In this document: one piece after another, positions 19,749-28,677 of the stretch
Layout: each line of letters begins with the position of its first letter
How positions within the stretch are numbered: position 1 is the stretch's first letter
From: Pseudacidovorax sp.
GTDB lineage: Bacteria; Pseudomonadota; Gammaproteobacteria; Burkholderiales; Burkholderiaceae_C
Assembly (NCBI RefSeq): GCF_017991995.1
Contig: NZ_JAGOPN010000022.1
Coordinates: forward strand, 52,605 to 116,604
Length of the DNA: 64,000 bases
Reading direction: 5' to 3'
The notes under the pieces: model-generated
What the model was told of the DNA's origin: nothing
Database searches by the model: none
What the model saw: the letters and a program-made list of their open reading frames with translations, nothing else
Position numbers and translations under genes: made by a program

Positions 19749-20420
19749 TCAGGCCGGCAGCGCCGCCGGCGCGCCCGAATGCCAGAGCACGGCAAAGAAG
19801 TGGCACACGCTGCCACCCAGCACGAACAGGTGCCACACGAAGTGCGCATAGCGCAGCTTCGAGTCGAAGAGGAACACGACGGCCCCCGCCGTGTACGAGA
19901 CGCCGCCGGCCACCAGCCAGGCCAGGCCGGCGCCCGACATGCGCTCGACCAGCGGCACCGCCGCCACGATCGCCACCCAGCCCATGGCCACATACAGCCC
20001 GGTGGACCACAGCGGGTGCTTGAGCCGGTCGAAGAGCTTGGCCGCCACCCCCACCGCGGCCGCGGCCCAGACGATGGCGAACAGCGTCCAGCCCCAGGTG
20101 CCGCGCAGCACGCCCAGCACGAAGGGCATGTAGCTGCCGGCGATGAAGAGGTAGATGGAGGCATGGTCCAGCCGGTTGAACCACAGCTTGGCCCGGCCCG
20201 CCGGCAGCGCGTGGTACAGGGTGGAGACCAGGTACAGCACGATGGCCGTGCCGGCGAACAGGCTGGCCCCCACCACCTCGGCAACGTGGCCGCGCGCAGC
20301 AGCGTGGTGCACCAGGATCGGCAGCGAGGCCATGGCCAGCAGGGCGCCCAGGCCGTGGCTCAGGGCGTTGGCGATCTCCTCGCCGAGGGTCTGGTCACGC
20401 AGTTCACTGAGAAGGGACAT
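19749..20420 (-). CDS. Hemolysin III family membrane protein (TrhA-like)
   Basis: The 223-residue membrane protein has seven hydrophobic helices and HlyIII/PAQR-type motifs: ANALSHGLGALLA near residue 18, STLYHAL near 66, LDHASIYLFIAGSYMPF near 85 and VWHLFVLGGSVCHFFAVLW near the end, with metal-binding-type His residues. Bacterial members act in membrane energetics rather than as true toxins. The M48 peptidase gene ends 39 bases upstream, and the two may be cotranscribed. Confidence 0.85.
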   Translation of the reverse strand: MSLLSELRDQTLGEEIANALSHGLGALLAMASLPILVHHAAARGHVAEVVGASLFAGTAIVLYLVSTLYHALPAGRAKLWFNRLDHASIYLFIAGSYMPFVLGVLRGTWGWTLFAIVWAAAAVGVAAKLFDRLKHPLWSTGLYVAMGWVAIVAAVPLVERMSGAGLAWLVAGGVSYTAGAVVFLFDSKLRYAHFVWHLFVLGGSVCHFFAVLWHSGAPAALPA

Positions 20421-20458
20421 GAGTCGGTTCAAGCAAGGGCCAGGCCGCGCCCGGCGCA

Positions 20459-21340
20459 TCAGCTGCGTCGCGCGGCGCGGTAAAGGCCTTCGACCTTCGG
20501 CACGTTCTGCTCCAGCACGCGGATGCGGTCGGGCCCGGTCGGATGGGTGGACAGGAAGCTCAGGCCGCCCTGGCTCTTGGAGACCTGGGCCATCTTGGTC
20601 CAGAGGCTGACGGCGGCCTGGGGTTGGAAGCCGCCGCGGGCGGCGAGTTCCAGGCCGACGAGGTCCGCCTCGGTCTCGTCGTCGCGGCTGAACTTGAGGG
20701 AGATCAACTGCGTGCCGGCGCGTGCGCCCATGTCGCCCAGCTGGCCCAGCCCCAGCAACTGGGCGCCCAGCTGCAGCGCCATGCCGGTGCCGGCCGTCTT
20801 GGCCATGCGCTCGCGCGCATGCTCGCGCAGGGCATGAGCCATCTCGTGGCCCATCACCATCGCCGTCTCGTCGTCGCTGAGCTTGAGCTGGTCCAGGATG
20901 CCGGTGAAGAAGGCGATCTTGCCGCCCGGCATGCAGAAGGCGTTGACCTGCTTGCTGCCGATCAGGTTGACCTCCCACTTCCAGCCGGCGGCCCGGTCGT
21001 TCCATTGGCGCGTGTAGGGGATGAGGCGCTGTGCGATGCCGCGCAGACGCACCAGCTGCGGATGCTCGGGGCCGGCCAGCGCGCGCTGGCTGCGGGCCTT
21101 GGCGATCAGATCGCCGTACTGCTGCACGGCCGCGCCTTCGATCTGATCGGCCGGCACCAGGTTGCGCGCGGCCGACAGCGGCCCCACGTCGACCTGGGCC
21201 GCCACCGGCAGCGCGGCGCCGGCGGCTGCAGCGGCGCCCGCCAGCAGGAAGGCCCGGCGGGGTTGCCAGCGGGGCTGCGCCGGGCCCTCGTCGTCGACAG
21301 GGGTGGCGGCGGCAGAACGCAGGTCGCAGAGCAGGCACAT
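20459..21340 (-). CDS. M48 family zinc metallopeptidase, exported
   Basis: The 293-residue protein carries a Tat/Sec-like export signal (RRAFLLAGAAAAAGAALPVA, about residues 28-47). The catalytic HEMAHALREH motif (HExxH) is near residue 160 and the third zinc ligand is the Glu in DDETEADLVGLELA. This is the LoiP/BepA-like single-domain layout, without the TPR repeats of BepA. It probably works in the periplasm on misfolded outer membrane proteins. The ATG at 21340 is preferred; upstream in-frame starts reach into the divergent ampG gene. Confidence 0.82.
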   Translation of the reverse strand: MCLLCDLRSAAATPVDDEGPAQPRWQPRRAFLLAGAAAAAGAALPVAAQVDVGPLSAARNLVPADQIEGAAVQQYGDLIAKARSQRALAGPEHPQLVRLRGIAQRLIPYTRQWNDRAAGWKWEVNLIGSKQVNAFCMPGGKIAFFTGILDQLKLSDDETAMVMGHEMAHALREHARERMAKTAGTGMALQLGAQLLGLGQLGDMGARAGTQLISLKFSRDDETEADLVGLELAARGGFQPQAAVSLWTKMAQVSKSQGGLSFLSTHPTGPDRIRVLEQNVPKVEGLYRAARRS

Positions 21341-21377
21341 GGTGGGCGGAATAATAAGGTTGCAACCTTCCTCCTCC

Positions 21378-22712
21378 ATGTCCAATCCCCCAGCCGTCAC
21401 TCCCGAATTGCCCAGGCAACCCTGGCGCGAAACCCTGCGCGTGTACCTGGAGCCGGCCTCGCTGCGCATGTTCGCCCTCGGCTTCGCGGCCGGCCTGCCG
21501 CTGCTGCTGGTGCTGGGCACGCTGAGCTTTCGCCTGCGCGAGGCCGGTGTCGACCGCGCCACCATCGGTTACCTGAGCTGGGTGGGCCTGGCCTACGGCT
21601 TCAAGTGGGTGTGGGCGCCGCTGGTCGACCGGCTGCCGCTGCCGCCGCTGACCACGGTGCTGGGTCGACGCCGCGGCTGGCTGCTGCTGTCGCAGGCCAT
21701 GGTCATCGCGGGCCTGGTGGGCATGGCCCTGAACGATCCGCGCGCCGGACTGGAGCCGCTGGTGCTGTGCGCCGTGCTGGTGGCCTTCGGCTCGGCCACG
21801 CAGGACATCGCGCTGGACGCCTTCCGCATCGAATCGGCCGAGGCCCGCAAGCAGGCCGCGCTGGCGGCGGCCTACCAGACAGGCTACCGCCTGGCCATGA
21901 TCTGGGCCGGTGCCGGCGTGCTGTGGGTGGCGGCCTGGGCCGAGGGCAGCGCCACCGGCGCCTACCAGAACGGCGGCTGGCGCACGGCCTACCTGGTGAT
22001 GGCCGGCTCCATGGTGGTGGGCGTGCTGACGGTGCTGCTATCGGCCGAGCCCGTGCGCGTGCCGCTGCCGCCCGCCCGCTCGGCCGGCGAATGGCTGCGC
22101 AACACGCTGGTGGAGCCCTTTGCCGACTTCCTGCGCCGCTACCGCTGGCAGGCGGTGCTGATCCTGTCGCTGATCGCCATCTACCGCATCAGCGACGTCG
22201 TGATGGGCATCATGGCCAACCCCTTCTACGTGGACATGGGCTTCACCAAGGACGAGGTGGCCACGGTGAGCAAGGTCTACGGCGTCATCATGACCCTGGT
22301 CGGCGCCTTCGTCGGCGGCGTGCTGGCCATGCGCCTGGGCGTGATGCGGGTGCTGATGCTGGGCGCCGTGCTCAGCGCTGCCAGCAACCTGCTGTTCGCC
22401 TGGATGACTACCCGCGGCCATGATGTGACGGCGCTGGTGGCGGTGGTGTCGGCCGACAACCTGGCCGGAGGCATCGCCTCGGCCGCCTTCATCGCCTACC
22501 TCTCCAGCCTGACCAACGTGAGCTACTCGGCCACGCAGTACGCGCTGTTCAGCTCGCTGATGCTGCTGCTGCCCAAGTTCGTGGCCGGCTTCTCGGGGGC
22601 CTTCGTCGAGGCCTACGGCTACGCCACCTTCTTCACCGGCACGGCGCTGCTGGGCCTGCCGGTGCTGGCGCTGGTGGCGCTGGCCATGCGGGCCGCCCGC
22701 CGACCCGTGTAG
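21378..22712 (+). CDS. ampG: AmpG-like MFS muropeptide permease
   Basis: The 444-residue transporter has about twelve membrane helices. It begins with the AmpG-type LRMFALGFAAGLPLLLVLGT and FRLREAGVDRATIGYLSWVG, and continues with ATQDIALDAFRIE and ANPFYVDMGFTKDEVA. AmpG takes up anhydromuropeptides from cell-wall turnover. The ATG at 21378 follows a CCTCCTCC stretch rather than a purine-rich site. It is divergent from the M48 peptidase gene. Confidence 0.82.
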   Translation: MSNPPAVTPELPRQPWRETLRVYLEPASLRMFALGFAAGLPLLLVLGTLSFRLREAGVDRATIGYLSWVGLAYGFKWVWAPLVDRLPLPPLTTVLGRRRGWLLLSQAMVIAGLVGMALNDPRAGLEPLVLCAVLVAFGSATQDIALDAFRIESAEARKQAALAAAYQTGYRLAMIWAGAGVLWVAAWAEGSATGAYQNGGWRTAYLVMAGSMVVGVLTVLLSAEPVRVPLPPARSAGEWLRNTLVEPFADFLRRYRWQAVLILSLIAIYRISDVVMGIMANPFYVDMGFTKDEVATVSKVYGVIMTLVGAFVGGVLAMRLGVMRVLMLGAVLSAASNLLFAWMTTRGHDVTALVAVVSADNLAGGIASAAFIAYLSSLTNVSYSATQYALFSSLMLLLPKFVAGFSGAFVEAYGYATFFTGTALLGLPVLALVALAMRAARRPV

Positions 22713-22786
22713 CGAGAGGTCTTCAGCACCGCGGGCCCGGCGGCTGTTACGCTCCCGCCTCGTTCCTGAAACCTGCCCGCCGCACC

Positions 22787-23986
22787 GTGCCGCAGAAGAT
22801 CCCGCCCCTCGTCATCACGGCCTACACGGCCACCACCGCCCTGGGCACCGGCCTGGAGGCGCTGCGCAGCGCGCTGGCCGCCTCGCGCAGCGGCCTGCGT
22901 CCCAACGATTTCGGCGAGCCGACCGAACAGCGCCTGCCCACCTGGATCGGCCGCGTGCCCGGCGTCGAGGACGTGGTGCTGCCGCCCGAGCTCGCGCCCT
23001 GGGATTGCCGCAACAACCGCCTGGCCTGGATGGGCCTGAATGCCGACGGCTTCATCGGCGCCGCCCTGGCCGCGCGCGAGCGCCACGGCGCGGACCGCGT
23101 CGCCGTGATCATCGGCACCTCCACCTCCAGCATCGGCGAGACCGAACAGGCCTACACCCGGCTGGACGCCGAGGGCCGCTTTCCCGAAGCCATGCGCAAC
23201 GCGCAGGTCCACACGCCGCATGCACCCGGCCTGTTCGTGCAGCGCGCGCTGGGGCTGACGGGGCCGTGCGAGACGATCTCCACCGCCTGCTCCTCCAGCG
23301 CCAAGGTCTTCGCCTCGGCCGAGCGGCTGATCCGCCTGGGCCTGGCCGACGCCGCCGTGGTGGGCGGCGCCGATTCGCTGTGCGGCAGCGTGCTGTTCGG
23401 CTTCAACTCGCTGGAGCTGGTGTCGCCCGAGCCCTGTCGGCCCTTCGACGCCGAGCGCCGCGGCATCAGCCTGGGCGAGGCGGCCGGCTTTGCGCTGCTG
23501 GAGCGCAGCGGCACCGGCCCGCACCTGCTGGGCCATGGCGAGGCGAGCGACGCGCATCACATGTCCACGCCGCATCCCGAAGGCGCCGGCGCCGAGCGGG
23601 CGCTGAACGACGCGCTGGCGCGCGCCGGCCTGGCCACCGACGACATCGACTACATCAACCTGCACGGCACGGCCAGCAGCAAGAACGACGAGGTCGAGGC
23701 CGCCCTGGTGGCGCGGCGCTTCCCGGCCCGCACCCATGCCAGCAGCACCAAAGGCTTCACCGGCCACACGCTGGGGGCGGCCGGCATCGTCGAAGCCGCC
23801 GTCAGCCTGCTGGCACTGGAGACGGGACTGATGCCCGGCAACATCAACGCGCGGACGTTCGACGCCGTCTGTGGCCCGCAGCTGCGCCGCGAGCCGGCCC
23901 AGGGGGAAGTGCGGCACGTGCTGTCCAACTCCTTCGGCTTCGGCGGCAACAACTGCGCGCTGATCTTCGGAAGGGCCGTGCAATGA
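22787..23986 (+). CDS. Beta-ketoacyl-ACP synthase (FabF-like, polyene-type ketosynthase)
   Basis: The 399-residue condensing enzyme has a complete Cys-His-His triad: Cys168 in STACSSSAK, His293 in LHGTASSKND and His327 in GFTGHTLGAAG. It is closer to the ketosynthases of aryl-polyene/xanthomonadin clusters than to housekeeping FabF, judging from its partner: the next gene is a chain-length-factor-like protein with an ATGA overlap. The start is GTG at 22787, with no clear ribosome site. No acyl carrier protein, ketoreductase, dehydratase or thioesterase gene is nearby, so these would have to be supplied from elsewhere. Confidence 0.83.
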   Translation: MPQKIPPLVITAYTATTALGTGLEALRSALAASRSGLRPNDFGEPTEQRLPTWIGRVPGVEDVVLPPELAPWDCRNNRLAWMGLNADGFIGAALAARERHGADRVAVIIGTSTSSIGETEQAYTRLDAEGRFPEAMRNAQVHTPHAPGLFVQRALGLTGPCETISTACSSSAKVFASAERLIRLGLADAAVVGGADSLCGSVLFGFNSLELVSPEPCRPFDAERRGISLGEAAGFALLERSGTGPHLLGHGEASDAHHMSTPHPEGAGAERALNDALARAGLATDDIDYINLHGTASSKNDEVEAALVARRFPARTHASSTKGFTGHTLGAAGIVEAAVSLLALETGLMPGNINARTFDAVCGPQLRREPAQGEVRHVLSNSFGFGGNNCALIFGRAVQ

Positions 23987-24789
23987 GCCGGCTGCCCACG
24001 CTCTACGTCGAAGGCCCGGCCTTCTGGCATCCGCTGCTGCCTGGCTGGGAGGCGGCCCGCGCCGCCTTCCGTGGCGAAGCGGGCCTGGCCGAAGCTCCGG
24101 CCCGCCGCCCGGCGCCGCAGATCCTGGCGCCGGCCGAGCGCCGCCGCGCACCCGACACGGTGGCGCTGGCGCTGGAAGTGGCCAGCGCCGCCGTGGCCGG
24201 CTCCGGCCGCGCGGCCGTCGACCTGCCCTGCGTCTTCACCTCGGCCCAGGGCGACCTGGCCATCAGCGACTACATGTGCGCCACGCTCGCGCAGGCGCCC
24301 ACGCAGCTGTCGCCCATCAAGTTCCACAACTCGGTGCACAACGCCGCCGTGGGCTACTGGACCATCGGCACCGGCTGCCAGCAGGCCAGCAATGCGATCA
24401 GCGCCTCGTCGCACAGCTTTGCCGCCGGCCTGCTCGAAGCCGCCACCCAGTGCGCCGCCGACCACCAGGCTGTGCTGCTGGTGGGCTTCGACGCCGAGGC
24501 CGCCGGCCCGCTGGCGCAGGTGCACGACACGCACGGCCTGCTGGCCGGCGCCATGGTGCTGGCCCCCGAGGCCAGCGAGCGCACCGTTGCCACGCTGTCC
24601 ATCGCACTACACAGTGGCGCAGCCATCCCCACGGCATTGCAGTCCGAGGCGGCCCGCGCCCTGCCGCCCAACGCCATGGCCGACTCGCTGCCCTTCTTCG
24701 AGGCCCTGGCGCGCGGTCCTGACCCGGGCGGCCAGCCGCTGGTCCTCGCCCTGTCCGACACGCTGGCACTGCACATCACGCTAGGCTGA
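23983..24789 (+). CDS. Beta-ketoacyl synthase chain-length-factor-like protein
   Basis: The 268-residue protein matches the N-terminal ketosynthase-like family found next to ketosynthases in aryl-polyene clusters: a PIKFHNSVHNAAVGYWTIG block near residue 107, then ASSHSFAAGLLEAATQCAA and a VLLVGFDAEA strand. The nucleophile motif of true ketosynthases (TACSS) and the two catalytic His motifs are missing, so it is probably a non-catalytic partner that shapes chain length. It overlaps the ketosynthase gene by four bases, and the halogenase-like gene starts 21 bases later. Confidence 0.75.
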   Translation: MSRLPTLYVEGPAFWHPLLPGWEAARAAFRGEAGLAEAPARRPAPQILAPAERRRAPDTVALALEVASAAVAGSGRAAVDLPCVFTSAQGDLAISDYMCATLAQAPTQLSPIKFHNSVHNAAVGYWTIGTGCQQASNAISASSHSFAAGLLEAATQCAADHQAVLLVGFDAEAAGPLAQVHDTHGLLAGAMVLAPEASERTVATLSIALHSGAAIPTALQSEAARALPPNAMADSLPFFEALARGPDPGGQPLVLALSDTLALHITLG

Positions 24790-24810
24790 CCGCCCCTTTC
24801 AGGAGAGTCC

Positions 24811-26466
24811 ATGCACCCCACGCCCGCCACCCACGACGTCATCATCATGGGGGGCGGCCTGGCAGGACTCACGCTGGCGCTGCAGCTCAAGCGGCGCTTC
24901 GGCGACATCGACGTGCTGGTGCTCGAACGCCGCAGCCACCCGGTGCCGCATGCCACGCACAAGGTGGGCGAGTCGTCGGTGGAGATCGGCGCCCATTACT
25001 TCGACACCGTGCTCGGACTCAAGCAGCACCTGGACGAAGCGCAGCTGCGCAAGTTCGGCTTCCGCTTCTTCTTCTCTGAAGGCCGGCGCGACCTGGATGC
25101 CGTGACCGAGGTCGGCGCGAGCCGGCCGCTGTCGATCCCCAGCTACCAGATCGACCGCGGCATCTTCGAGAACCACCTGGCCGAGGTGGCAGCCGCCCAG
25201 GGCGTGCGCTTCGTCGACAACGCGATGGTGCGGCGCATGGCGCTGGACCCCGCCCCGCAGGGCCTGCACCGCATCGAATGGACCGAGGCGGGCGAGCCCC
25301 ATGCCGCGCAATGCCGCTGGATGGTCGATGCCTGCGGCCGCGCCGGCCTGCTCAAGCGCCAACTGGGCCTGGTGCAGCCCAACGACCACCAGGCCCATGC
25401 CGTGTGGTTCCGCATCGGCAACCGGCTCACCCTGGACGACTGGGGCCAGGACCCCGAATGGCGCGCCCGCTGCACGCCCGCCGCGCGCTGGCTGTCGACC
25501 AACCACCTGGTGGGCGCGGGCTACTGGGTGTGGCTGATTCCGCTGGCCTCGGGTTCCCACTCGGTCGGCATCGTGGCGGACCCGGCTTTCCATCCGCTGG
25601 AGCGCATGGACAGCTTCGACAAGGCCATGGACTGGCTGGCCGAGCACCAGCCCGTGCTCTTCGACGTGCTCGACGGCCAGCGGGACAAGCTGCAGGACTT
25701 CGCCTTCATGCGCAAGTTCTCCTATGGCTGCAAGAAGGTCTTCAGCGGCGAGCGCTGGGCGCTCACCGGCGAGGCGGGCTTGTTCCTCGACCCCTTCTAC
25801 TCGCCGGGCAGCGACTTCATCGCGATGAGCAACACCTTCATCTGCGACCTCATTGCCCACGACCGCGCGGGCCGCTCGGTGCAGGCGCGCGCGCAGCTGT
25901 ACGACCACATTTACCACTCCTTCTACGACAGCACACTGGCGCTCTACCAGGGCCAGTACGGGCTGTTCGGCGACCCCGAGGTGCTGCCGGTGAAGGTGGT
26001 CTGGGACTACACCTACTACTGGGGCGTGCTGTCGCAGCTGTTCTTCCACGAGCGGCTCACCGACGTCGCCACGCTGGGCAACCTGCGCGAGGAACTGCAG
26101 CACTGCCAGCAGCTGAACATCGCCATGCAGGGCTTCCTGCGCGCCTGGTCGTCGGTGAGCGAGCGCCGCAACGCGGCACGCATGCTCGACCAGGCGGCGC
26201 TGCCGTGGTTTGCCGAGCTCAATGCCAGCCTGCGCGAGTCGCCGCTGCCCGACGCGGCGGCCTTCCAGGCCCGGCTGCGCCAGTGCGTGGCACAGCTGCG
26301 CACGCTGGCCCACCAGATCCACCGGCAGGCGCTGGACCAGCACCCCGGGCTGGACGATGGCGCACTGGCCGCGCTGCTGGCCCAGCCCATGCCGCGCACG
26401 CCCATCGACCGCGACGCGGCACCGATGCTGTTCGAGCACCTGGCCCGATCCCCCGCGGTGGCCTGA
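24811..26466 (+). CDS. FAD-dependent halogenase-like oxidoreductase
   Basis: The 551-residue flavoprotein begins with a dinucleotide fold (IIMGGGLAGLTLALQ, residues 10-24). HKVGESSVEIG, with Lys51 before VGES, is the place of the catalytic lysine region in flavin-dependent halogenases. WVWLIP at residues 239-244 fits the WxWxIP signature of that family. GEAGLFLDPFYSPGSD is the second FAD-contact region, and the C-terminal 200 residues are helical. A good AGGAGA site precedes the ATG. Halogenases of this kind occur in xanthomonadin and flexirubin clusters. A plain hydroxylase role cannot be ruled out. Confidence 0.75.
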   Translation: MHPTPATHDVIIMGGGLAGLTLALQLKRRFGDIDVLVLERRSHPVPHATHKVGESSVEIGAHYFDTVLGLKQHLDEAQLRKFGFRFFFSEGRRDLDAVTEVGASRPLSIPSYQIDRGIFENHLAEVAAAQGVRFVDNAMVRRMALDPAPQGLHRIEWTEAGEPHAAQCRWMVDACGRAGLLKRQLGLVQPNDHQAHAVWFRIGNRLTLDDWGQDPEWRARCTPAARWLSTNHLVGAGYWVWLIPLASGSHSVGIVADPAFHPLERMDSFDKAMDWLAEHQPVLFDVLDGQRDKLQDFAFMRKFSYGCKKVFSGERWALTGEAGLFLDPFYSPGSDFIAMSNTFICDLIAHDRAGRSVQARAQLYDHIYHSFYDSTLALYQGQYGLFGDPEVLPVKVVWDYTYYWGVLSQLFFHERLTDVATLGNLREELQHCQQLNIAMQGFLRAWSSVSERRNAARMLDQAALPWFAELNASLRESPLPDAAAFQARLRQCVAQLRTLAHQIHRQALDQHPGLDDGALAALLAQPMPRTPIDRDAAPMLFEHLARSPAVA

Positions 26467-26618
26467 GGCGGAAGGCGACGAGGCAAGCAGCAGGCCGCGG
26501 CAGAGGCAGAGGCGGCCGGCAGGCGCTTCGCATGCATCGTCGCGATGCAACCCGGTTTACCCAACTTTACGAAGACTTCAACCGCCCTTGCCGGCGGGCG
26601 GCGAGCATTCCCTTCACC

Positions 26619-27338
26619 ATGACGACCCCACAGCTGCTCATGATCGAAGACGACCAGCGCCTGGCGCAGATGGTCGTCGAATACCTGGCCCAGTCCGGCT
26701 TCGCCGTCAGCCACGCCGGCGACGGCGCGCGCGGCATGGCGGCGCTGGAGCAGCAATTGCCCGACCTCGTCATCCTCGACCTCATGCTGCCCGATGCCGA
26801 TGGTCTGGACCTGTGCCGCCGCATCCGCGCCCTGCCCGGCGCGGCCGGCAAGGTGCCGGTGCTGATGCTGACGGCCAAGGGCGACCCCATGGACCGCATC
26901 ATCGGCCTGGAGCTGGGCGCCGACGATTACCTGCCCAAGCCCTTCGAGCCGCGCGAGCTGCTGGCGCGCATCCGCGCCGTGCTTCGCCGCCGCGGTGAGG
27001 GCGGGCTGGCGGCAGGGCCCGAGCCGGCGCGGGGCATGCGCTTCGGCTCACTGGAAATCGACCGCGATGCGCGCACCGTCACCGTGGCCGGCCAGGCGGC
27101 CGAACTCACCTCCTACCAGTTCGACCTGCTGGTGGCGATGGCCGAACGCGCGGGCCGCGTGCTCACGCGCGACCAGATCATGGAAGCCGTTCGCGGGCGC
27201 GAGCTGGAGGCCTTCGACCGCTCCATCGATGTGCACATGGGCCGCATCCGCGCCGCCATCGAGGCCGACGCAAAGAACCCCAAGCGCATCCTGACCGTGC
27301 GCGGCGTGGGCTACGTCTTTGCCAAACAACAGGACTAG
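26619..27338 (+). CDS. OmpR-family response regulator
   Basis: The 239-residue protein has a receiver domain (residues 5-120) with the acidic pair in MIEDDQRL, phospho-acceptor Asp54 in LDLMLPDADG, the conserved TAKGD and the Lys of YLPKPFEP. A winged-helix OmpR-type DNA-binding domain follows (about residues 140-235, ending in ILTVRGVGYVF). The partner kinase gene starts 10 bases after the stop. The target genes are unknown; the neighbours are the halogenase unit upstream and an O-antigen ligase downstream. Confidence 0.93.
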   Translation: MTTPQLLMIEDDQRLAQMVVEYLAQSGFAVSHAGDGARGMAALEQQLPDLVILDLMLPDADGLDLCRRIRALPGAAGKVPVLMLTAKGDPMDRIIGLELGADDYLPKPFEPRELLARIRAVLRRRGEGGLAAGPEPARGMRFGSLEIDRDARTVTVAGQAAELTSYQFDLLVAMAERAGRVLTRDQIMEAVRGRELEAFDRSIDVHMGRIRAAIEADAKNPKRILTVRGVGYVFAKQQD

Positions 27339-27348
27339 CCGGGATTCC

Positions 27349-28533
27349 ATGGTCGGCCTGTTCACCCGCCATCTCTACGTGCGCATCTGGCTGGCCGTGC
27401 TGGCCGGCGTGGCCGTGGTCGTGATGGCGGCGGGCTGGGCCTGGAAGGTGGCGGACGACCAGCGCAGCGCCCCGCTGCCGCGCGACGTGACGCTGCGAGA
27501 CACGCAGAACAACGCCTTTGCCAACGGCAAGTCGGTGCGCACCAGCCGGCCGGGCGAGCCGCTGGAATTCGCCATCTCGCTGGACAACGGCCAGCAGTTC
27601 ACCATGGAACTGGGCCCGCGCATCGACCGCCGGCCCACGCCGCCGCCCTGGCTCCATCCGCATACCGGCATCTTCTGGCTGCTGGGCATGGTGGGCCTGG
27701 CCACCGGCCTGGGGCTGTACCCCATCGTGCGCCGGCTGACGCTGCGCCTCGAAGGCCTGCAGCGCAGCGTGCAGCGCTTCGGCGAAGGCGACCTCTCGGT
27801 GCGCGTCGACGACCGCGGCGAGGACGAGGTGGCCGACCTGGCCCGCCGCTTCAACGATGCCGCCACCCGCGTGGAGCAACTGGTGCGCTCGCACAAGTCG
27901 CTGCTGGCCAATGCCTCGCACGAGCTGCGCTCGCCGCTGGCGCGCATCCGCATGGGGCTGGAGCTGATGGGCCCCCAGGCCAACAGCGCGGCCCGCGCCG
28001 AGATCTCGCGCAACATCGCCGAGCTGGACCAGCTGATCGACGAGATCCTGCTGGCCAGCCGCCTCGACGCCCGCGAAGCCGACGTCGGCACCATCGAGAC
28101 GGTGGACCTGATGGGCCTGGCCGCCGAGGAATGCGCCCGCGTGGATGCCGACCTGGGCCTGGCCGCGGGCACGGCACTGGACGCGGTGACGGTGCATGGG
28201 GTGTCGCGCCTGCTGCGCCGGGCCCTGCGCAACCTGCTGGAGAACGCGCGCCGGCATGGCGGCAGCGGCACGGTGGCCGTCGAGCTGGCGGCCGAGCCGG
28301 GCTGGGCGATGCTGCATGTGGACGACCAGGGCCCCGGCGTGCCCGAGGCGCTGCGCGAGCGCATCTTCGAGCCCTTCTACCGCCTGCCCGGTGCCAGCGA
28401 GCGCGACGGGGGCGTGGGCCTGGGGTTGGCGCTGGTCAAGTCCATCGCCGAACGGCATGGCGGCGGGGTGCGCTGCACGCGCAGCCCGGCGGGCGGCGCC
28501 CGCTTCACCATCCGGCTGCCACGGCCCGCCTGA
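27349..28533 (+). CDS. Sensor histidine kinase
   Basis: The 394-residue membrane kinase has a first helix at about residues 10-32, a short periplasmic sensor region, a second helix at about 104-122, and a HAMP domain (RRLTLRLEGLQRSVQRFGEG onward). The phospho-acceptor is His191 in ASHELRSPLARIRMG. The ATPase domain shows NLLENARRHG, DDQGPGVP, IFEPFYR and GGVGLGLALVKSI. The ATG at 27349 is used; a TTG at 27319 would overlap the regulator. The signal it senses is unknown. Confidence 0.92.
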   Translation: MVGLFTRHLYVRIWLAVLAGVAVVVMAAGWAWKVADDQRSAPLPRDVTLRDTQNNAFANGKSVRTSRPGEPLEFAISLDNGQQFTMELGPRIDRRPTPPPWLHPHTGIFWLLGMVGLATGLGLYPIVRRLTLRLEGLQRSVQRFGEGDLSVRVDDRGEDEVADLARRFNDAATRVEQLVRSHKSLLANASHELRSPLARIRMGLELMGPQANSAARAEISRNIAELDQLIDEILLASRLDAREADVGTIETVDLMGLAAEECARVDADLGLAAGTALDAVTVHGVSRLLRRALRNLLENARRHGGSGTVAVELAAEPGWAMLHVDDQGPGVPEALRERIFEPFYRLPGASERDGGVGLGLALVKSIAERHGGGVRCTRSPAGGARFTIRLPRPA

Positions 28534-28588
28534 CACGCGCCCGACGGGCCGCCCGCAGGGTCTGCACGATCCTGCCACGGTCGCTTCC

Positions 28589-28594
28589 TAGAAT
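28589..28594 (+). promoter_or_regulatory. Promoter -10-like element before the O-antigen ligase gene
   Basis: TAGAAT, followed by CG, lies 89 bases before the ATG at 28678 and after the kinase stop. It suggests that the ligase gene has its own promoter. No good -35 element was seen. Confidence 0.38.
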
Positions 28595-28677
28595 CGGCAG
28601 CCTTTCTCCGGCCACCCGCCGCCTTGTGCTGCACACCAGCCCGCGCGTGCCGACGCCGCGACCAACCGACCCATCCG

